56,133 bases of DNA, taken from the NCBI GenBank assembly GCA_003165275.1, contig PLSW01000042.1:6320-62452 (forward strand), read 5' to 3'. Shown here one piece after another: positions 35,638 through 46,474 of the stretch (positions are counted from its first letter, which is position 1; each line of letters starts with the position of its first letter). The DNA is from Caulobacteraceae bacterium (GTDB taxonomy: Bacteria > Pseudomonadota > Alphaproteobacteria > Caulobacterales > Caulobacteraceae). Below the pieces are notes generated by a model that ran no database searches, was not told the DNA's origin, and saw only the letters and a program-made list of their open reading frames with translations. The position numbers were made by a program, and so were the translations under genes.

Positions 35638-35727
35638 GGTGTCGGCTGATCGCTGCCACCGGTCTTGGATCCTGAACAGCCCCCCCAGCCCCCCGGGATC
35701 AGTGGAAACTGCCGGTCAGCCGACACC
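35638..35727. repeat. Long inverted repeat in the 347-bp gap 35479-35825
   Basis: Arms GGTGTCGGCTGA (35638-35649) and TCAGCCGACACC (35716-35727) are perfect over 12 bp, with 66 bp between. Inside, GATCC and GGATC give a second smaller stem. The rest of the gap holds no gene that I can support; it carries C-rich runs and the leader of the next glycosyltransferase. It could be a structured RNA, a terminator for the minus-strand side or remnant element ends. Confidence 0.6.
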
Positions 35728-35825
35728 TTCATTCCCCCGCAACACCCCGGCCATCCCATCGCGCCAGCGCGGCCATTCGCGTTCGTCGGCTCGGCATTCT
35801 ATGGAAATGGAGCCGCTTTGGTCTA

Positions 35826-37466
35826 ATGAGGCCGGAACGAACGGGCCAGGGCGGCGTCCGGCGGGGGAACATGGCCAATCCAGCCTCGAACAGGGTCACG
35901 CGCGACGGGGAGGCGCCGAGTCCGGCCGGCCGCGGCTGGCGCACGCACGCCGCGACGCTGGAGCTCGGTTCGCCGTCGATGATCGTGGTGATGCTCATCG
36001 CCGGATCGACCCTGCTGCGGCTGATCATGGCGCGCTTCATCGGCCTGGGGACCGACGAGTCCTATTCCATCGCCGCCGCCGGGGCGCTGCACGCCTCCTA
36101 TTTCGACCATCCGCCGATGCACTACTGGATTGTGCACCTGTTCGAGCCGGTCTTCGGTCGCGGCCGCGCGGCGAGGCTGCCGTTCATCGTACTCTTCGCC
36201 GGTTCGTCCTGGCTGATGTATCGGCTGACCCGGAGCCTGTTCGGCGGCGCCGCCGGCGCATGGGCGGTGTTCAGCCTCAACGTGGCCGCCTTCTTCACCG
36301 TCGCCGCCGGAGGCTGGGTGCTGCCGGACGGGCCGTTGGTCTTCGCCCTGCTGGCCGCTGCCGCGGTGCTGGCGGACCTCTGGACCAAGCCCGAGCCGAC
36401 CAGGGCCGAGCTCTGGCGGGGCTGGCTGCTGGCCGGGGTCTGGATCGGCCTTGCGGCGCTTTCGAAATATCAGGCGGCGCTGTTCTGCCTGGGGATCGGC
36501 CTCTTCCTGATCACCAGCCCCGCCCATCGCCGGCAGCTGCTCAGTCCCGCGCCCTACGCCGCGGGGCTGGTGACCCTGGCGATCCTGTCACCGGTGCTGA
36601 TCTGGAACGCCCAGCACGGGTGGGCCTCCTTCGCCTTCCAGGCCGGGCGAGGCGCGCCGGGGCACGGCTTCCATCCCCTGGGCTGGCTGGGGGCCCTGGC
36701 CGGGCAGATGGCGCTGCTGCTGCCCTGGGTGTTCGTCCCCATGGTCGTCGCCGCCTGGCAGGCTTTCCGGGTGGGGCCCGGGGACTCGCGCCGCTGGATG
36801 TGCGTGGCCCTGGCGGCGCCGACCATCGCCATCTTCACCCTGGCGCCGGTGTTCGGCCCCAAGGGCCTGCCCCATTGGTCGATGCCCGGCTGGCTGCTGG
36901 TGTTTCCGCTCCTGGGGGCCTACCTCGCCCGCGGCGCCTTCGACCGCGGTTGGCGGCGGATCTGGGCGATCGGCTCCCTGGCCTTCGCCCTTCTCGTGGG
37001 CGCGGCGGCGACGGGGGAGGCGGCCACCGGCTTCCTCGGCGCGGACTTCCCCAAGGCCTGGAAGAAGGGCGACCCCACCGCCGAGTCCGTCGAATGGACC
37101 GGCGCGCGCTCCGCCCTGGCGCAGCGCGGCCTGCTCGGGCCAGGCGGGCCGTTCATCATCGCCCTGAAATGGAACGAGGCCGGCAAGATCGACCAGGCCC
37201 TGGGCGACCTGGAGCCGGTGACGGTGTTTTCCGACGACCCGCGGGAGTATCGCTACCGCTATGCGCCCACGGCCTTCGTCGGCCATGACGCCCTGATCAT
37301 CGGCCGGATCGAGACCGTGAAGGCCCGCGCCGCCGCGCTCTCGCCCTATTTCCGGTCGATGACCACGCTGGCCCCCATCTGGGTCGGCCGCGGCGGGCGG
37401 GGCGAAATTCAGCTGGGGGTGATTTCGGCCCACGACTTGCTGAGACCCTACCAAACCGGGCGCTGA
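35826..37466 (+). CDS. ArnT/PMT-like membrane glycosyltransferase
   Basis: 546 residues; an alternative ATG at 35871 (MANPASNR) has GGGGG three bases upstream. About ten membrane helices from residue 50 on. GLGTDESYSIAAAGALHASYFDHPPMHYW has the acidic DE pair and the HPP motif of PMT_2 enzymes, nearly the same as in the gene at 16163-17659, so the two are paralogues. The C-terminal ~120 residues are soluble and likely periplasmic. Role: transfer of a polyprenyl-linked sugar to an envelope acceptor. Confidence 0.86.
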   Translation: MRPERTGQGGVRRGNMANPASNRVTRDGEAPSPAGRGWRTHAATLELGSPSMIVVMLIAGSTLLRLIMARFIGLGTDESYSIAAAGALHASYFDHPPMHYWIVHLFEPVFGRGRAARLPFIVLFAGSSWLMYRLTRSLFGGAAGAWAVFSLNVAAFFTVAAGGWVLPDGPLVFALLAAAAVLADLWTKPEPTRAELWRGWLLAGVWIGLAALSKYQAALFCLGIGLFLITSPAHRRQLLSPAPYAAGLVTLAILSPVLIWNAQHGWASFAFQAGRGAPGHGFHPLGWLGALAGQMALLLPWVFVPMVVAAWQAFRVGPGDSRRWMCVALAAPTIAIFTLAPVFGPKGLPHWSMPGWLLVFPLLGAYLARGAFDRGWRRIWAIGSLAFALLVGAAATGEAATGFLGADFPKAWKKGDPTAESVEWTGARSALAQRGLLGPGGPFIIALKWNEAGKIDQALGDLEPVTVFSDDPREYRYRYAPTAFVGHDALIIGRIETVKARAAALSPYFRSMTTLAPIWVGRGGRGEIQLGVISAHDLLRPYQTGR

Positions 37467-37541
37467 GGCCCATTTCTCGCTTCCCGCGACGATCCGTGTC
37501 ATGAATGGCCGGGTCGGCGGCGGGACTTAAGGACGATCGAG

Positions 37542-38234
37542 TTGACGATGACCTCGCAGGCGGCCCTCGCGCCGCACAAGGCGGCTTCGGACATGACGGC
37601 GATTTTCGCCCGCAGCCTGGCGTCCGCCGCCCGGGACGACGTCCCCTACCGGCACTGGACGCTCACCCATGTGTTCGACGAGGCGGTGGTCGACGCCCTC
37701 TGCGCCCTGCCGTTTCCCGCCCCGTCCCTTGACGGGGTCTCCGGCGCCCGCGAGTTGCACAACAACACCCGCCAGTATTTCGACGCCGCCAACAACGCCG
37801 CCTATGCGGTCTGCGGCGAGGTCGCCTCGGTGTTCCAGTCGCCGGACGTGGTCGGGATGATCGCCAAGGCCACCGGATCGAACCTGGACGGGACCTACCT
37901 GCGTATCGAATACGCCCAGGACCAGGACGGTTTCTGGCTGAAGCCGCACACCGATCTCGGCGTCAAGAAGTTGACCCTGCTCTACTATCTCGCCGACGCC
38001 CCCGGCCAGGCCGACCTTGGCACCGACATCTATGCGGCCGAGACCGACTGGGCCAAGCGCTCGGCCTTCGAGCGCAACACCGCCCTGGTCTTCGTGCCCT
38101 CCGACAACACCTGGCACGGCTTCGAGCCGCGGCCGATCGCCGGGGTGCGCAAGTCGGTGATCATCAACTACGTCACCGACGAGTGGCGGGCCCGCGAGCA
38201 GCTAGCCTATCCGCAGACGCCGGTCCACGCCTAG
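37542..38234 (+). CDS. 2-oxoglutarate/Fe(II)-dependent oxygenase
   Basis: 230 residues. Triad His136/Asp138 (LKPHTDLGVKKLTLLYYL) and His192 (NTWHGFEPR), with Arg203 (GVRKSVIINYV) as the likely 2OG ligand. It is a different subgroup from the oxygenase at 20134-20763. The substrate is unknown. Its stop codon overlaps that of the ELM1-family gene in a shared CTAG. It lies 75 bp after the ArnT-like gene on the same strand, so a sugar or sugar-linked substrate is possible. Confidence 0.87.
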   Translation: MTMTSQAALAPHKAASDMTAIFARSLASAARDDVPYRHWTLTHVFDEAVVDALCALPFPAPSLDGVSGARELHNNTRQYFDAANNAAYAVCGEVASVFQSPDVVGMIAKATGSNLDGTYLRIEYAQDQDGFWLKPHTDLGVKKLTLLYYLADAPGQADLGTDIYAAETDWAKRSAFERNTALVFVPSDNTWHGFEPRPIAGVRKSVIINYVTDEWRAREQLAYPQTPVHA

Positions 38235-39223
38235 GCCGCGGCCCGCGCCTGCAGCAGCCGGCGCACCGCCTCGGCGGCGATGGTTGTGGAGTCGATCGGC
38301 CCGCCGGCCTTGGCCGAGACCGGATCGCCGGTGAACCGCCGCACCAGACCCTTGTCGATCAGGCCGCCCAGGAAAAGGCTGTGGCGGGCGCCGCCGTCAT
38401 CGCCGAACACCTCGACGGGATGCGGCGTGGCCAGGGCCTCGGAGACCATCGAGACGCTGTCGCTGGTGGCCACGATCCGGTCGCCGAGGGCGAGGATGCC
38501 CAGATAGGGATTCTCCCCCGCTCGGTCCCACAGATAGACCCCGTCATCCCCCGCGAACCTGGATGCGAAGGCCTCCAGCACGTCGTCCGGCGTTCGGCGC
38601 GAGGGGGTGACCGCGATGCGCCAGCCCTCGGCCCGCAGCCGCGCCAGGCCGTCGATGAGGTCCCGGGCGCTCTGCGGGGTGAAGGGGTGGTGGCGGGTGG
38701 TCCCGCCCAGCAGGACGCCGGCCATGGGACCCTCACCCTGGGCCAGCCGCCCGCGCCAGGCCTCGGCCGCGACGGCCAGCCGGGCCGGGGTCACGTCGTG
38801 CAGGGCGGTGGGCACGTTCAGCACATTGGCGCCGGAGACACCGTCATGATCCATGGCCACCACAAGGTCGAAGGCCGAGACGGCGGTCAGCGGGTTCTGC
38901 ACGTGGACGCCCAGGGTCCGACCCCGGCCGGCCCGGCGAATGGCGATGGCGACCGCGGTGGCCCGCCGCCCGCAGCTGACCACCAGGTCGGGCCAGGGTG
39001 GGGCCGGGCGGTCGCTGCCGGGGGTCAGGGCCTGGAAGGCCATCGGCGCGGCCAGGACGCCGGGGAGCAGCCGCCAGGGCGCGCGCAGGTCGACGGACAA
39101 TTCCCGCGGGCTCTCGGCCAGGGCGCTGGCCAAGCCGCGGGCCTGGGTGCGGAAGCCGGCCTCGCCGGTGGTGACGTACCAGGCGGTGAGCGGACGATCG
39201 GGGTTTTCGTGATCAGTGACCAA
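38231..39223 (-). CDS. ELM1-family (GT-B-like) protein
   Basis: 330 residues from TTG 39223 (LVTDHENPDRPLTAWYVTTGEAG), with GAAGGA about 11 nt upstream. The longer frame to 39286 reads through a hairpin repeat and is unlikely. DLVVSCGRRATAVAIAIRR, VLLGGTTRHHPFTP and VATSDSVSMVSEALATPHPVEVF are typical of ELM1/DUF1022, a family with a GT-B-type fold named after a plant mitochondrial fission protein; the bacterial role is unclear, perhaps glycosylation or nucleotide-sugar binding. It shares stop bases with the oxygenase gene. Confidence 0.85.
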   Translation of the reverse strand: MVTDHENPDRPLTAWYVTTGEAGFRTQARGLASALAESPRELSVDLRAPWRLLPGVLAAPMAFQALTPGSDRPAPPWPDLVVSCGRRATAVAIAIRRAGRGRTLGVHVQNPLTAVSAFDLVVAMDHDGVSGANVLNVPTALHDVTPARLAVAAEAWRGRLAQGEGPMAGVLLGGTTRHHPFTPQSARDLIDGLARLRAEGWRIAVTPSRRTPDDVLEAFASRFAGDDGVYLWDRAGENPYLGILALGDRIVATSDSVSMVSEALATPHPVEVFGDDGGARHSLFLGGLIDKGLVRRFTGDPVSAKAGGPIDSTTIAAEAVRRLLQARAAA

Positions 39224-39242
39224 ACGAGTGCGCCATCCTTCT

Positions 39243-39274
39243 GCGCTCATCCCCGCGAAGGCGGGGATGAGCGC
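39243..39274. repeat. REP-like perfect hairpin
   Basis: GCGCTCATCCCCGC, loop GAAG, then GCGGGGATGAGCGC: a 14-bp perfect stem with a tetraloop. Its translation (ALIPAFAGM) is a familiar trace of such repeats in wrongly extended proteins. It lies just upstream of the ELM1 gene start. Confidence 0.85.
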
Positions 39275-39337
39275 CATAGGAACCAAGCGCGGCGGTCATG
39301 TCCGGGCAAGGCCGCGAGATGGACGAGACTGTCACCC

Positions 39338-41053
<1,716 letters not shown>

Positions 41054-41155
41054 GGGCGGCGTTCCTCGGCGGCGCGGTCTTTGGTGGGAGATTAGCGCGA
41101 ATTCTTCGGCGAGAGGCGATTCCCCTCCGGGCGGTTCGCCTTTACGGTCCAGCTC

Positions 41156-42343
41156 ATGAGCCATCCCCCCAGCGATCCCGGCGCCGCCGTCATCCACGAA
41201 GTCGTCGGGCCGCCCCTGACGGCGCGCGAAGCCGGCGGCGCGATCGCCATCGGCGTGGTCAGCCTGCTGCTCGCCGGGGTGATGTCGGTGCTGCTGAGCG
41301 CCCTCGCCGACGAGCACCGGCTGAGCGCCCAGGGCATCGGCCTTGCGGCCATGACCGAGGCGCTGATCATGGGCGGCGTCACCGGCCTTTGCGCCATGGC
41401 GTTGAAGCCGCACCGGCTGAAGCTGATCGCGGCGGTGGCGTCCGTGGCCCTGGCGGCGGCGGACCTTTCCATGCTGGGCGCCCACGGCGCCGGTGTGTTC
41501 GTCGTTCGCGGCTTCGCTGGCGTTCCCGAGGGCGTGCTGCTCTGGATCACCATCGGCATGATCGCCCGCACCGAGACGCCGGAGCGGTGGGCGGCGGTGC
41601 TGTTCACCGCCCTGACCCTGGCCCAGTTCATCACCTCCGTGGCCTTCGCCGCCTGGGTGGTGCCGGTGCTGCACGCCAACGGGGGCTTCGCCTTCATCGG
41701 CCTCGCCTGCCTGACCGGCCTGATCGCCGCGGTCTTCCTGCCCGACGCCTACGCCCCCCTGCCGGACGGGGGCGCAGGCGGCGGGCCGCCGCCGCTCCGG
41801 GGCTGGATCGCCCTGGCGGCGACGCTGATCTTCGTCTCCGCCGCCGCGGCGGTCGGCATCTATGTGGTGCCCCTGGCCGAGCAGGCTGGGCTGACCTCCG
41901 GAGTCGGCCGGTTCGCGATCACCTGCAGCCTTGCCGCCCAGGTGGTCGGCGGGGCGCTCGCGACCATGGCCGCGGGCCGGATCGGCTATTTTGTGGTGTT
42001 CGTCATCGCCACCATCGCCAGCATCGGCGTCTTCTTCGTCTACGGCCTGTCCGCCCCGGCCTGGCTGTTCATCGCCGCCACGGCCTTCGGCGGCCTGGTC
42101 AACATCTTCCTGACCCCCTTCCTGGTGCCCATGACCATCGAGGCCGACCCTTCGCGAAGGGCGGCGGTGCAGAGCGGGGCGGCGCAGCTGTTCGGGGCGG
42201 CGCTCGGCCCGCTGCTGGCGGCGGTGGTGGTCAGCGAGCGCGACATCCACGGCGCCCTCTGGCTGGGGGCGGGCCTGCTGCTCACCGGTCTCGCCACCAT
42301 CGCCGGCCTGCATTTCACCGCCCGGCGCGGCGCCGCTGGCTAG
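41156..42343 (+). CDS. MFS transporter
   Basis: 395 residues, about 12 membrane helices; no signal peptide. The loop motifs are weak ([33 protein letters not shown]), so the substrate group is unclear. It lies between an acyl-CoA synthetase (divergent) and an MDR oxidoreductase (89 bp downstream, same strand), and could bring in the compound that these enzymes use. Confidence 0.8.
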   Translation: MSHPPSDPGAAVIHEVVGPPLTAREAGGAIAIGVVSLLLAGVMSVLLSALADEHRLSAQGIGLAAMTEALIMGGVTGLCAMALKPHRLKLIAAVASVALAAADLSMLGAHGAGVFVVRGFAGVPEGVLLWITIGMIARTETPERWAAVLFTALTLAQFITSVAFAAWVVPVLHANGGFAFIGLACLTGLIAAVFLPDAYAPLPDGGAGGGPPPLRGWIALAATLIFVSAAAAVGIYVVPLAEQAGLTSGVGRFAITCSLAAQVVGGALATMAAGRIGYFVVFVIATIASIGVFFVYGLSAPAWLFIAATAFGGLVNIFLTPFLVPMTIEADPSRRAAVQSGAAQLFGAALGPLLAAVVVSERDIHGALWLGAGLLLTGLATIAGLHFTARRGAAG

Positions 42344-42432
42344 GCGCAAGCCTTTCGCCCGGCCGCCGGACCCCCTACATGCCTTGCCGGACAGGCCGCG
42401 CGGGTGCGGGCCAAGGACATGGGGGAACATCG

Positions 42433-43572
42433 ATGACCGATACGCTGACGGGGCTGCAACTGCGCTCGCTGATCAAGTCGAGCGGGGAGCTTGAGTTGTC
42501 CCTGGTCCCCGTCCCCACCCCCGAGCCGGGCCCGGACGAGGTGGTGCTGCGCATCGAAGGCTCGCCGATCAACCCCTCCGACCTCGGCCTGCTGCTCGGC
42601 CCGGCCGACCTTTCCACCGCCAAGGCCTCTGGAACCGCCGAGCGGCCGGTGGTCACCGCCGCTGTTCCCGTGGGCTACCTGCGCGCCGTCGCCGCCCGGG
42701 TCGATGAATCCCTGCCGGTGGGCAACGAAGGCGCCGGGGTGGTGATCCGGGCCGGTTCCTCCCCCGCCGCCCAGGCGCTGCTGGGCAAGACGGTCGCCGG
42801 CCTCGGCGGGGCCATGTACGGCCAGTACCGCACCCTGCGCGTGGCCGACTGCCTGCCGCTGCCGGAAGGCGCCACCGTCGCTGACGGCGCCTCCTGCTTC
42901 GTCAATCCGCTCACCGCCCTCGGCATGGTCGAAACCATGCGCCGGGAGGGCCACACGGCCCTGGTGCACACGGCGGCGGCCTCCAACCTCGGCCAGATGC
43001 TCAACAAGATCTGCATCCAGGATGGCGTTCAGCTGGTCAACATCGTCCGCAGCCCCGAGCAGGCGGCCCTGCTGAAGGGCATCGGCGCCAAGTACGTGGT
43101 CGACTCCTCGCAAGCCTCCTTCATGGGCGACCTCGTCGCGGCCCTCGCCGCCACCGGCGCGACCCTGGCCTTTGACGCCATCGGCGGCGGCAAGCTGGCC
43201 GGCCAGATCCTCACGGCCATGGAGATCGCCGCCAACCAGACCGCCAAGACCTACAGCCGCTACGGCTCGACGACGCACAAGCAGGTCTACATCTACGGCG
43301 GCCTCGACACACGCCCCACCGACCTGTCGCGCGGCTTCGGCATGGCCTGGGGCCTGGGCGGTTGGCTGCTGACCCCCTTCCTGATGAAGATCGGCCCGGC
43401 CGAGACCGACAAGCTCAAGGCCCGCGTCGCCGCCGAGCTGAAGACCACCTTCGCCAGCCACTACACCCAGGAAATCTCCCTGGCCGAGGCGCTGAACCTC
43501 GACGTGATCGCCGCCTACAACCGGCGCGCGACGGGGGAGAAGTATCTGATCAATCCGAACAAGGGGCTGTGA
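42433..43572 (+). CDS. Zinc-independent MDR oxidoreductase (quinone reductase-like)
   Basis: 379 residues from ATG 42433, which has GGGGGAA 5 nt upstream. The MDR fold is seen in [36 protein letters not shown] and the nucleotide part [21 protein letters not shown] with [13 protein letters not shown]. The structural and catalytic zinc cysteines of alcohol dehydrogenases are absent. The AAASNLGQ segment stands in for the usual AxxGGVG. It likely reduces a quinone or an enoyl/alkene group with NAD(P)H. Confidence 0.87.
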   Translation: MTDTLTGLQLRSLIKSSGELELSLVPVPTPEPGPDEVVLRIEGSPINPSDLGLLLGPADLSTAKASGTAERPVVTAAVPVGYLRAVAARVDESLPVGNEGAGVVIRAGSSPAAQALLGKTVAGLGGAMYGQYRTLRVADCLPLPEGATVADGASCFVNPLTALGMVETMRREGHTALVHTAAASNLGQMLNKICIQDGVQLVNIVRSPEQAALLKGIGAKYVVDSSQASFMGDLVAALAATGATLAFDAIGGGKLAGQILTAMEIAANQTAKTYSRYGSTTHKQVYIYGGLDTRPTDLSRGFGMAWGLGGWLLTPFLMKIGPAETDKLKARVAAELKTTFASHYTQEISLAEALNLDVIAAYNRRATGEKYLINPNKGL

Positions 43573-43627
43573 AGCGCGACGCTCCCACGCAAGCCCGGCT
43601 TACGTTAATCGTCCTCAAAACCCGTCA

Positions 43628-43733
43628 TGGCCGGGCTTGTCCCGGCCACAATGGAACACGAACGGGATGAGGCTAGCCCCGATGCGACGAGTTCGCTGTC
43701 TGTGTTCCCTCGCCACCGGGACAAGCCCGGTGG
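43628..43733. repeat. Pair of REP-like hairpins in inverted orientation
   Basis: First hairpin: TGGCCGGG-cttgt-CCCGGCCA (43628-43648). Second: CCACCGGG-acaag-CCCGGTGG (43713-43733). The loops are complementary (CTTGT and ACAAG), so the two are inverted copies of one unit. They lie just before the low-GC small gene at 43801. Confidence 0.75.
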
Positions 43734-43800
43734 TGACGAGTAATTTGCGGATGATCGTTCAAACGCGAACATGGTCTGTCGGCCGACTGGAGCGCCAAGT

Positions 43801-44061
43801 ATGGCAACGCTGATCCTGGGCGCTGAGCACGATAGGAAGGTGAAGAGGGCAGCCACATGGGCGTTGAGGAAGATCGGAGCCAGGCGCAAGCGCGGCTGGT
43901 TGGGATTTGCTGGTTCGCAAGAGATCGCTCACACAGAGTGGAAGATTGGACGTGAGACGCTGGTTCTTGAGGCCGAAACATTTCTCGGCCTGACTCTCAG
44001 TGGTCCTGACGAAATCGTCGATCGAGTCGAGTCTCTTTGCCGCCAGCGGCTGGGTCGTTAA
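43801..44061 (+). CDS. Hypothetical small basic protein of foreign composition
   Basis: 86 residues, MATLILGAEHDRKVKRAATWALRKIGARRKRGWLGF. GGAG lies 8 nt upstream of the ATG. The stretch is clearly less GC-rich than the flanks and lacks the strong third-position G/C bias. Its last 65 bp are antisense to the 3' end of the acyl-CoA dehydrogenase gene, so one of the two ends may be misread. No family recognised. It sits just after the hairpin pair at 43628-43733, which fits an inserted segment. Confidence 0.4.
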   Translation: MATLILGAEHDRKVKRAATWALRKIGARRKRGWLGFAGSQEIAHTEWKIGRETLVLEAETFLGLTLSGPDEIVDRVESLCRQRLGR

Positions 44062-45151
44062 GCGCCACCCACCCCTGCGCCACCGCCGCCTCCTGCCGCA
44101 CCCGCTCCGGCCCGCCCAGCATCTGCCGGTCAAACCCGATCCGCTTGAACCAGTAGTGCAGTCCCAGAAGATCGGTGAAGCCCATGCCGCCGTGCACCTC
44201 GGTGGCGGTGCGGGCGACGAAGGTTCCGGTTTCCGACAGGTGGGCCTTGGCGTGGGCGGCCAACATCGCCGCCTGATCCGGGACAGCGTCGAAGGCGTAG
44301 GCGGCGTACCAGACCAGGGAGCGGCAGGGTTCCAGCTCGGCGGCCATCTCGGCGCACAGGTGCTTGACCGCCTGGAAGGAGCCGATCACCCGGCCGAACT
44401 GCTTGCGCTCATGGGCGTAGGCGACGGCCTTCTCGATCATCCGCTCGCCGGCGCCGAGGATGTCGGCGGCCAGGATCACCCGGCCGGCGTCGATCATCCG
44501 CCGCAGGGTCGCCGGGGCGTCGCCCTCGGTCAGGGGTTCGGCTGTGACGTCATCGAAGGCGAGTTCGCCTATGCGGCGGGTGGCGTCGATGGTGGTCAGG
44601 GCCGTGCGGGTCACGCCCTCTGCGTCGCCGCGGACCAGATGCAGGCCGCCGGCCCTGTCGGCGACGATGAAGAGGTCCGCCGCGCCGAAGTCGAGCACGA
44701 ACAGCGCCTTGCCGGTCAGCCGGCCGCCGCTGGCGGTGATCCCGGCGCCGTCCCGCGCCCCGCCGGCCGCCTCGGCGATGGCGACGCCCGCGACCGCCTC
44801 GCCGGACGCCAGCTTGGGCAACCACTCCGACTTCTGCGCGGGGGACCCCGCGCCGACCAGGGCCAGGGGCGCCATCACGCAGGAGGCGATGAAGGGCGCG
44901 GGCGCGACCGACCGGCCGAGCATCTCCGCGATCAATGCGGCGTCGAGCAGGCTCAGCCCCATGCCGCCGAAGTCCTCGGGGATCATCACCCCGGCCGCGC
45001 CGACCTCGCGCAGGGCCGCCCAGACGTCGGCGGCGTAGGGCTCGTCATTGGCGGCGGCGGCGCGCACCCGCTCCAGCGGGCAGACCCGGTCCAGGGTGCG
45101 GAAAAGCGTGTCCTGCAGCATCCGTTGGTCGTCGGTGAGGGCGAATTCCAT
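43997..45151 (-). CDS. Acyl-CoA dehydrogenase (second of a tandem pair)
   Basis: 384 residues. Family parts: MEFALTDDQRMLQDTLFRTL, GMGLSLLDAALIAEMLGR, VAIAEAAGGARDG, and the C-terminal helical bundle with YAHERKQFGRVIGSFQAVKHLCAEMAAE and TATEVHGGMGFTDLLGLHYWFKRI. The usual catalytic Glu is not obvious at the normal place, so it could be the regulatory half of a heteromer with the next gene (13 bp upstream). Oxidises an acyl-CoA in beta-oxidation or sterol/terpenoid side-chain breakdown. Confidence 0.9.
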   Translation of the reverse strand: MEFALTDDQRMLQDTLFRTLDRVCPLERVRAAAANDEPYAADVWAALREVGAAGVMIPEDFGGMGLSLLDAALIAEMLGRSVAPAPFIASCVMAPLALVGAGSPAQKSEWLPKLASGEAVAGVAIAEAAGGARDGAGITASGGRLTGKALFVLDFGAADLFIVADRAGGLHLVRGDAEGVTRTALTTIDATRRIGELAFDDVTAEPLTEGDAPATLRRMIDAGRVILAADILGAGERMIEKAVAYAHERKQFGRVIGSFQAVKHLCAEMAAELEPCRSLVWYAAYAFDAVPDQAAMLAAHAKAHLSETGTFVARTATEVHGGMGFTDLLGLHYWFKRIGFDRQMLGGPERVRQEAAVAQGWVALNDPAAGGKETRLDRRFRQDH

Positions 45152-45164
45152 GGTTCGTTTCCCC

Positions 45165-46349
45165 TCAGCTTGCCAGACGCGGTTCGCGGGGCAGACCCAG
45201 GCCCCGCTCGGCGATGATGTTCTTCTGGATCTGCGCCGTGCCGCCGCCGATGATCAGGCCGAGGTCGAACATGTAGTTTCGCTGCCAATTGCCGTTGTTT
45301 CTAAGGTGCGGGCTGGCGCCGTAGAGCACCCCCAGCTCGCCCAGGGCGTCGATGGCGAAGGCGGCCAGCTGGTGGTTCAGCTCGCAGCCCATCAGCTTGA
45401 CCACCAGGCCGGCGATCCCGGGGTTCTCGCCCTTCAGCCGGGCGGTGAGCAGGCGCAGGCCATGGAACTCCATGGCCAGCACCCGGGCCTGCAGCCTGGC
45501 CAGCCGGTCGCGCCAGACCGGGCTGTCCATCAGCCGCTCGCCGCCGACAGTCTCCTCCCGGCAGAGGTCGACCAGGGCCTTGAACCGGGTGCCGGCTTGG
45601 TTGGGATCGCCCAGCATGCCGCGCTCGTGCTTGAGGGTGGCGTTGGCCACCTGCCAGCCCTGTCCCCGGGCGCCGACGATCTGGGTGCGGGGCACGCGCA
45701 CGTCGGTGAAGAACACCTCGTTGAACTCCGTCTGGCCGGTCATGGTGACCAGGGGGCGGACTTCGATGCCGGGGGTCTTCATCGAGAAGATCAGGTAGCT
45801 GATGCCGTGGTGCTGTGGCTTGTCGGCCTCGGTGCGCACCAGGCAGAAGATCATGTCGGCGAACTGGGCCGAGGAGGTCCAGATCTTCTGGCCGTTGATC
45901 AGGAAATCGTCCCCGTCCTCCGTGGCGCGGGTGGCCAGCGAGGCGAGGTCCGAGCCGGACCCCGGCTCGGAATAGCCCTGGCACCAGAAGATCTCCCCCC
46001 GGATGGTCGGCGCGATCCATTCCCTGCGCTGGGCGTCGGTTCCCATCTCCAGCAGGGTGGGGACCAGCATGGAGATGCCCTGGTTGGCCATGCCCATGGG
46101 CAGGCCGGCGGCGATGAACGCCTCGGCGATGATCCGGCTTTCCAGGATGTCCGGCTCGGCGCCGTAGCCGCCGTAGTCCTTCGGGATGGTCCGGGCGGCG
46201 TAGCCGTGCTCGATCAGCAGGCTCTGCCAGCCGCGCAGGGCGTCGAGGGTCTGGCCGCCGCCCTTGGGCGCGTCCGCGCCATGGGCGGCGATGAAGGCGC
46301 GCACCTCGGCGCGGAACGCCTCGTAGCGGGGCCCGTAAGCCAGATCCAT
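45165..46349 (-). CDS. Acyl-CoA dehydrogenase (first of a tandem pair)
   Basis: 394 residues. Diagnostic: IPKDYGGYGAEPDILESRIIAEAF, WCQGYSEPGSGSDLASLATRA for FAD contact, GQKIWTSSAQFADMIFCLVRTE, and the C-terminal GGGTAQIQKNIIAERGLGLPREP. The form resembles FadE17-type enzymes of steroid side-chain pathways. Together with the 384-residue partner the layout matches alpha2beta2 acyl-CoA dehydrogenases described in actinobacterial sterol degradation; here that is inference. Confidence 0.92.
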   Translation of the reverse strand: MDLAYGPRYEAFRAEVRAFIAAHGADAPKGGGQTLDALRGWQSLLIEHGYAARTIPKDYGGYGAEPDILESRIIAEAFIAAGLPMGMANQGISMLVPTLLEMGTDAQRREWIAPTIRGEIFWCQGYSEPGSGSDLASLATRATEDGDDFLINGQKIWTSSAQFADMIFCLVRTEADKPQHHGISYLIFSMKTPGIEVRPLVTMTGQTEFNEVFFTDVRVPRTQIVGARGQGWQVANATLKHERGMLGDPNQAGTRFKALVDLCREETVGGERLMDSPVWRDRLARLQARVLAMEFHGLRLLTARLKGENPGIAGLVVKLMGCELNHQLAAFAIDALGELGVLYGASPHLRNNGNWQRNYMFDLGLIIGGGTAQIQKNIIAERGLGLPREPRLAS

Positions 46350-46474
46350 CTTCCCCTCCCTAGTCGGCCAGGCCTATGACGCTTCGCGCCGCGCCGTGGC
46401 ATGTTGCGCCTACGCTAGCCCAACCCATGCGGCCGGCGATGAAAAAACGACAGTGCGACGACCGGGAGATCACC

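Noticed and set aside
39224-39286. Extended N-terminus of the ELM1-family protein
   Set aside because: The added residues read through the hairpin repeat (ALIPAFAGM), a known artefact of such repeats.
41389-43572. 727-codon plus-strand frame
   Set aside because: Residues before 42433 are an out-of-frame reading of the MFS gene. The MDR oxidoreductase begins at ATG 42433 with a good ribosome site.
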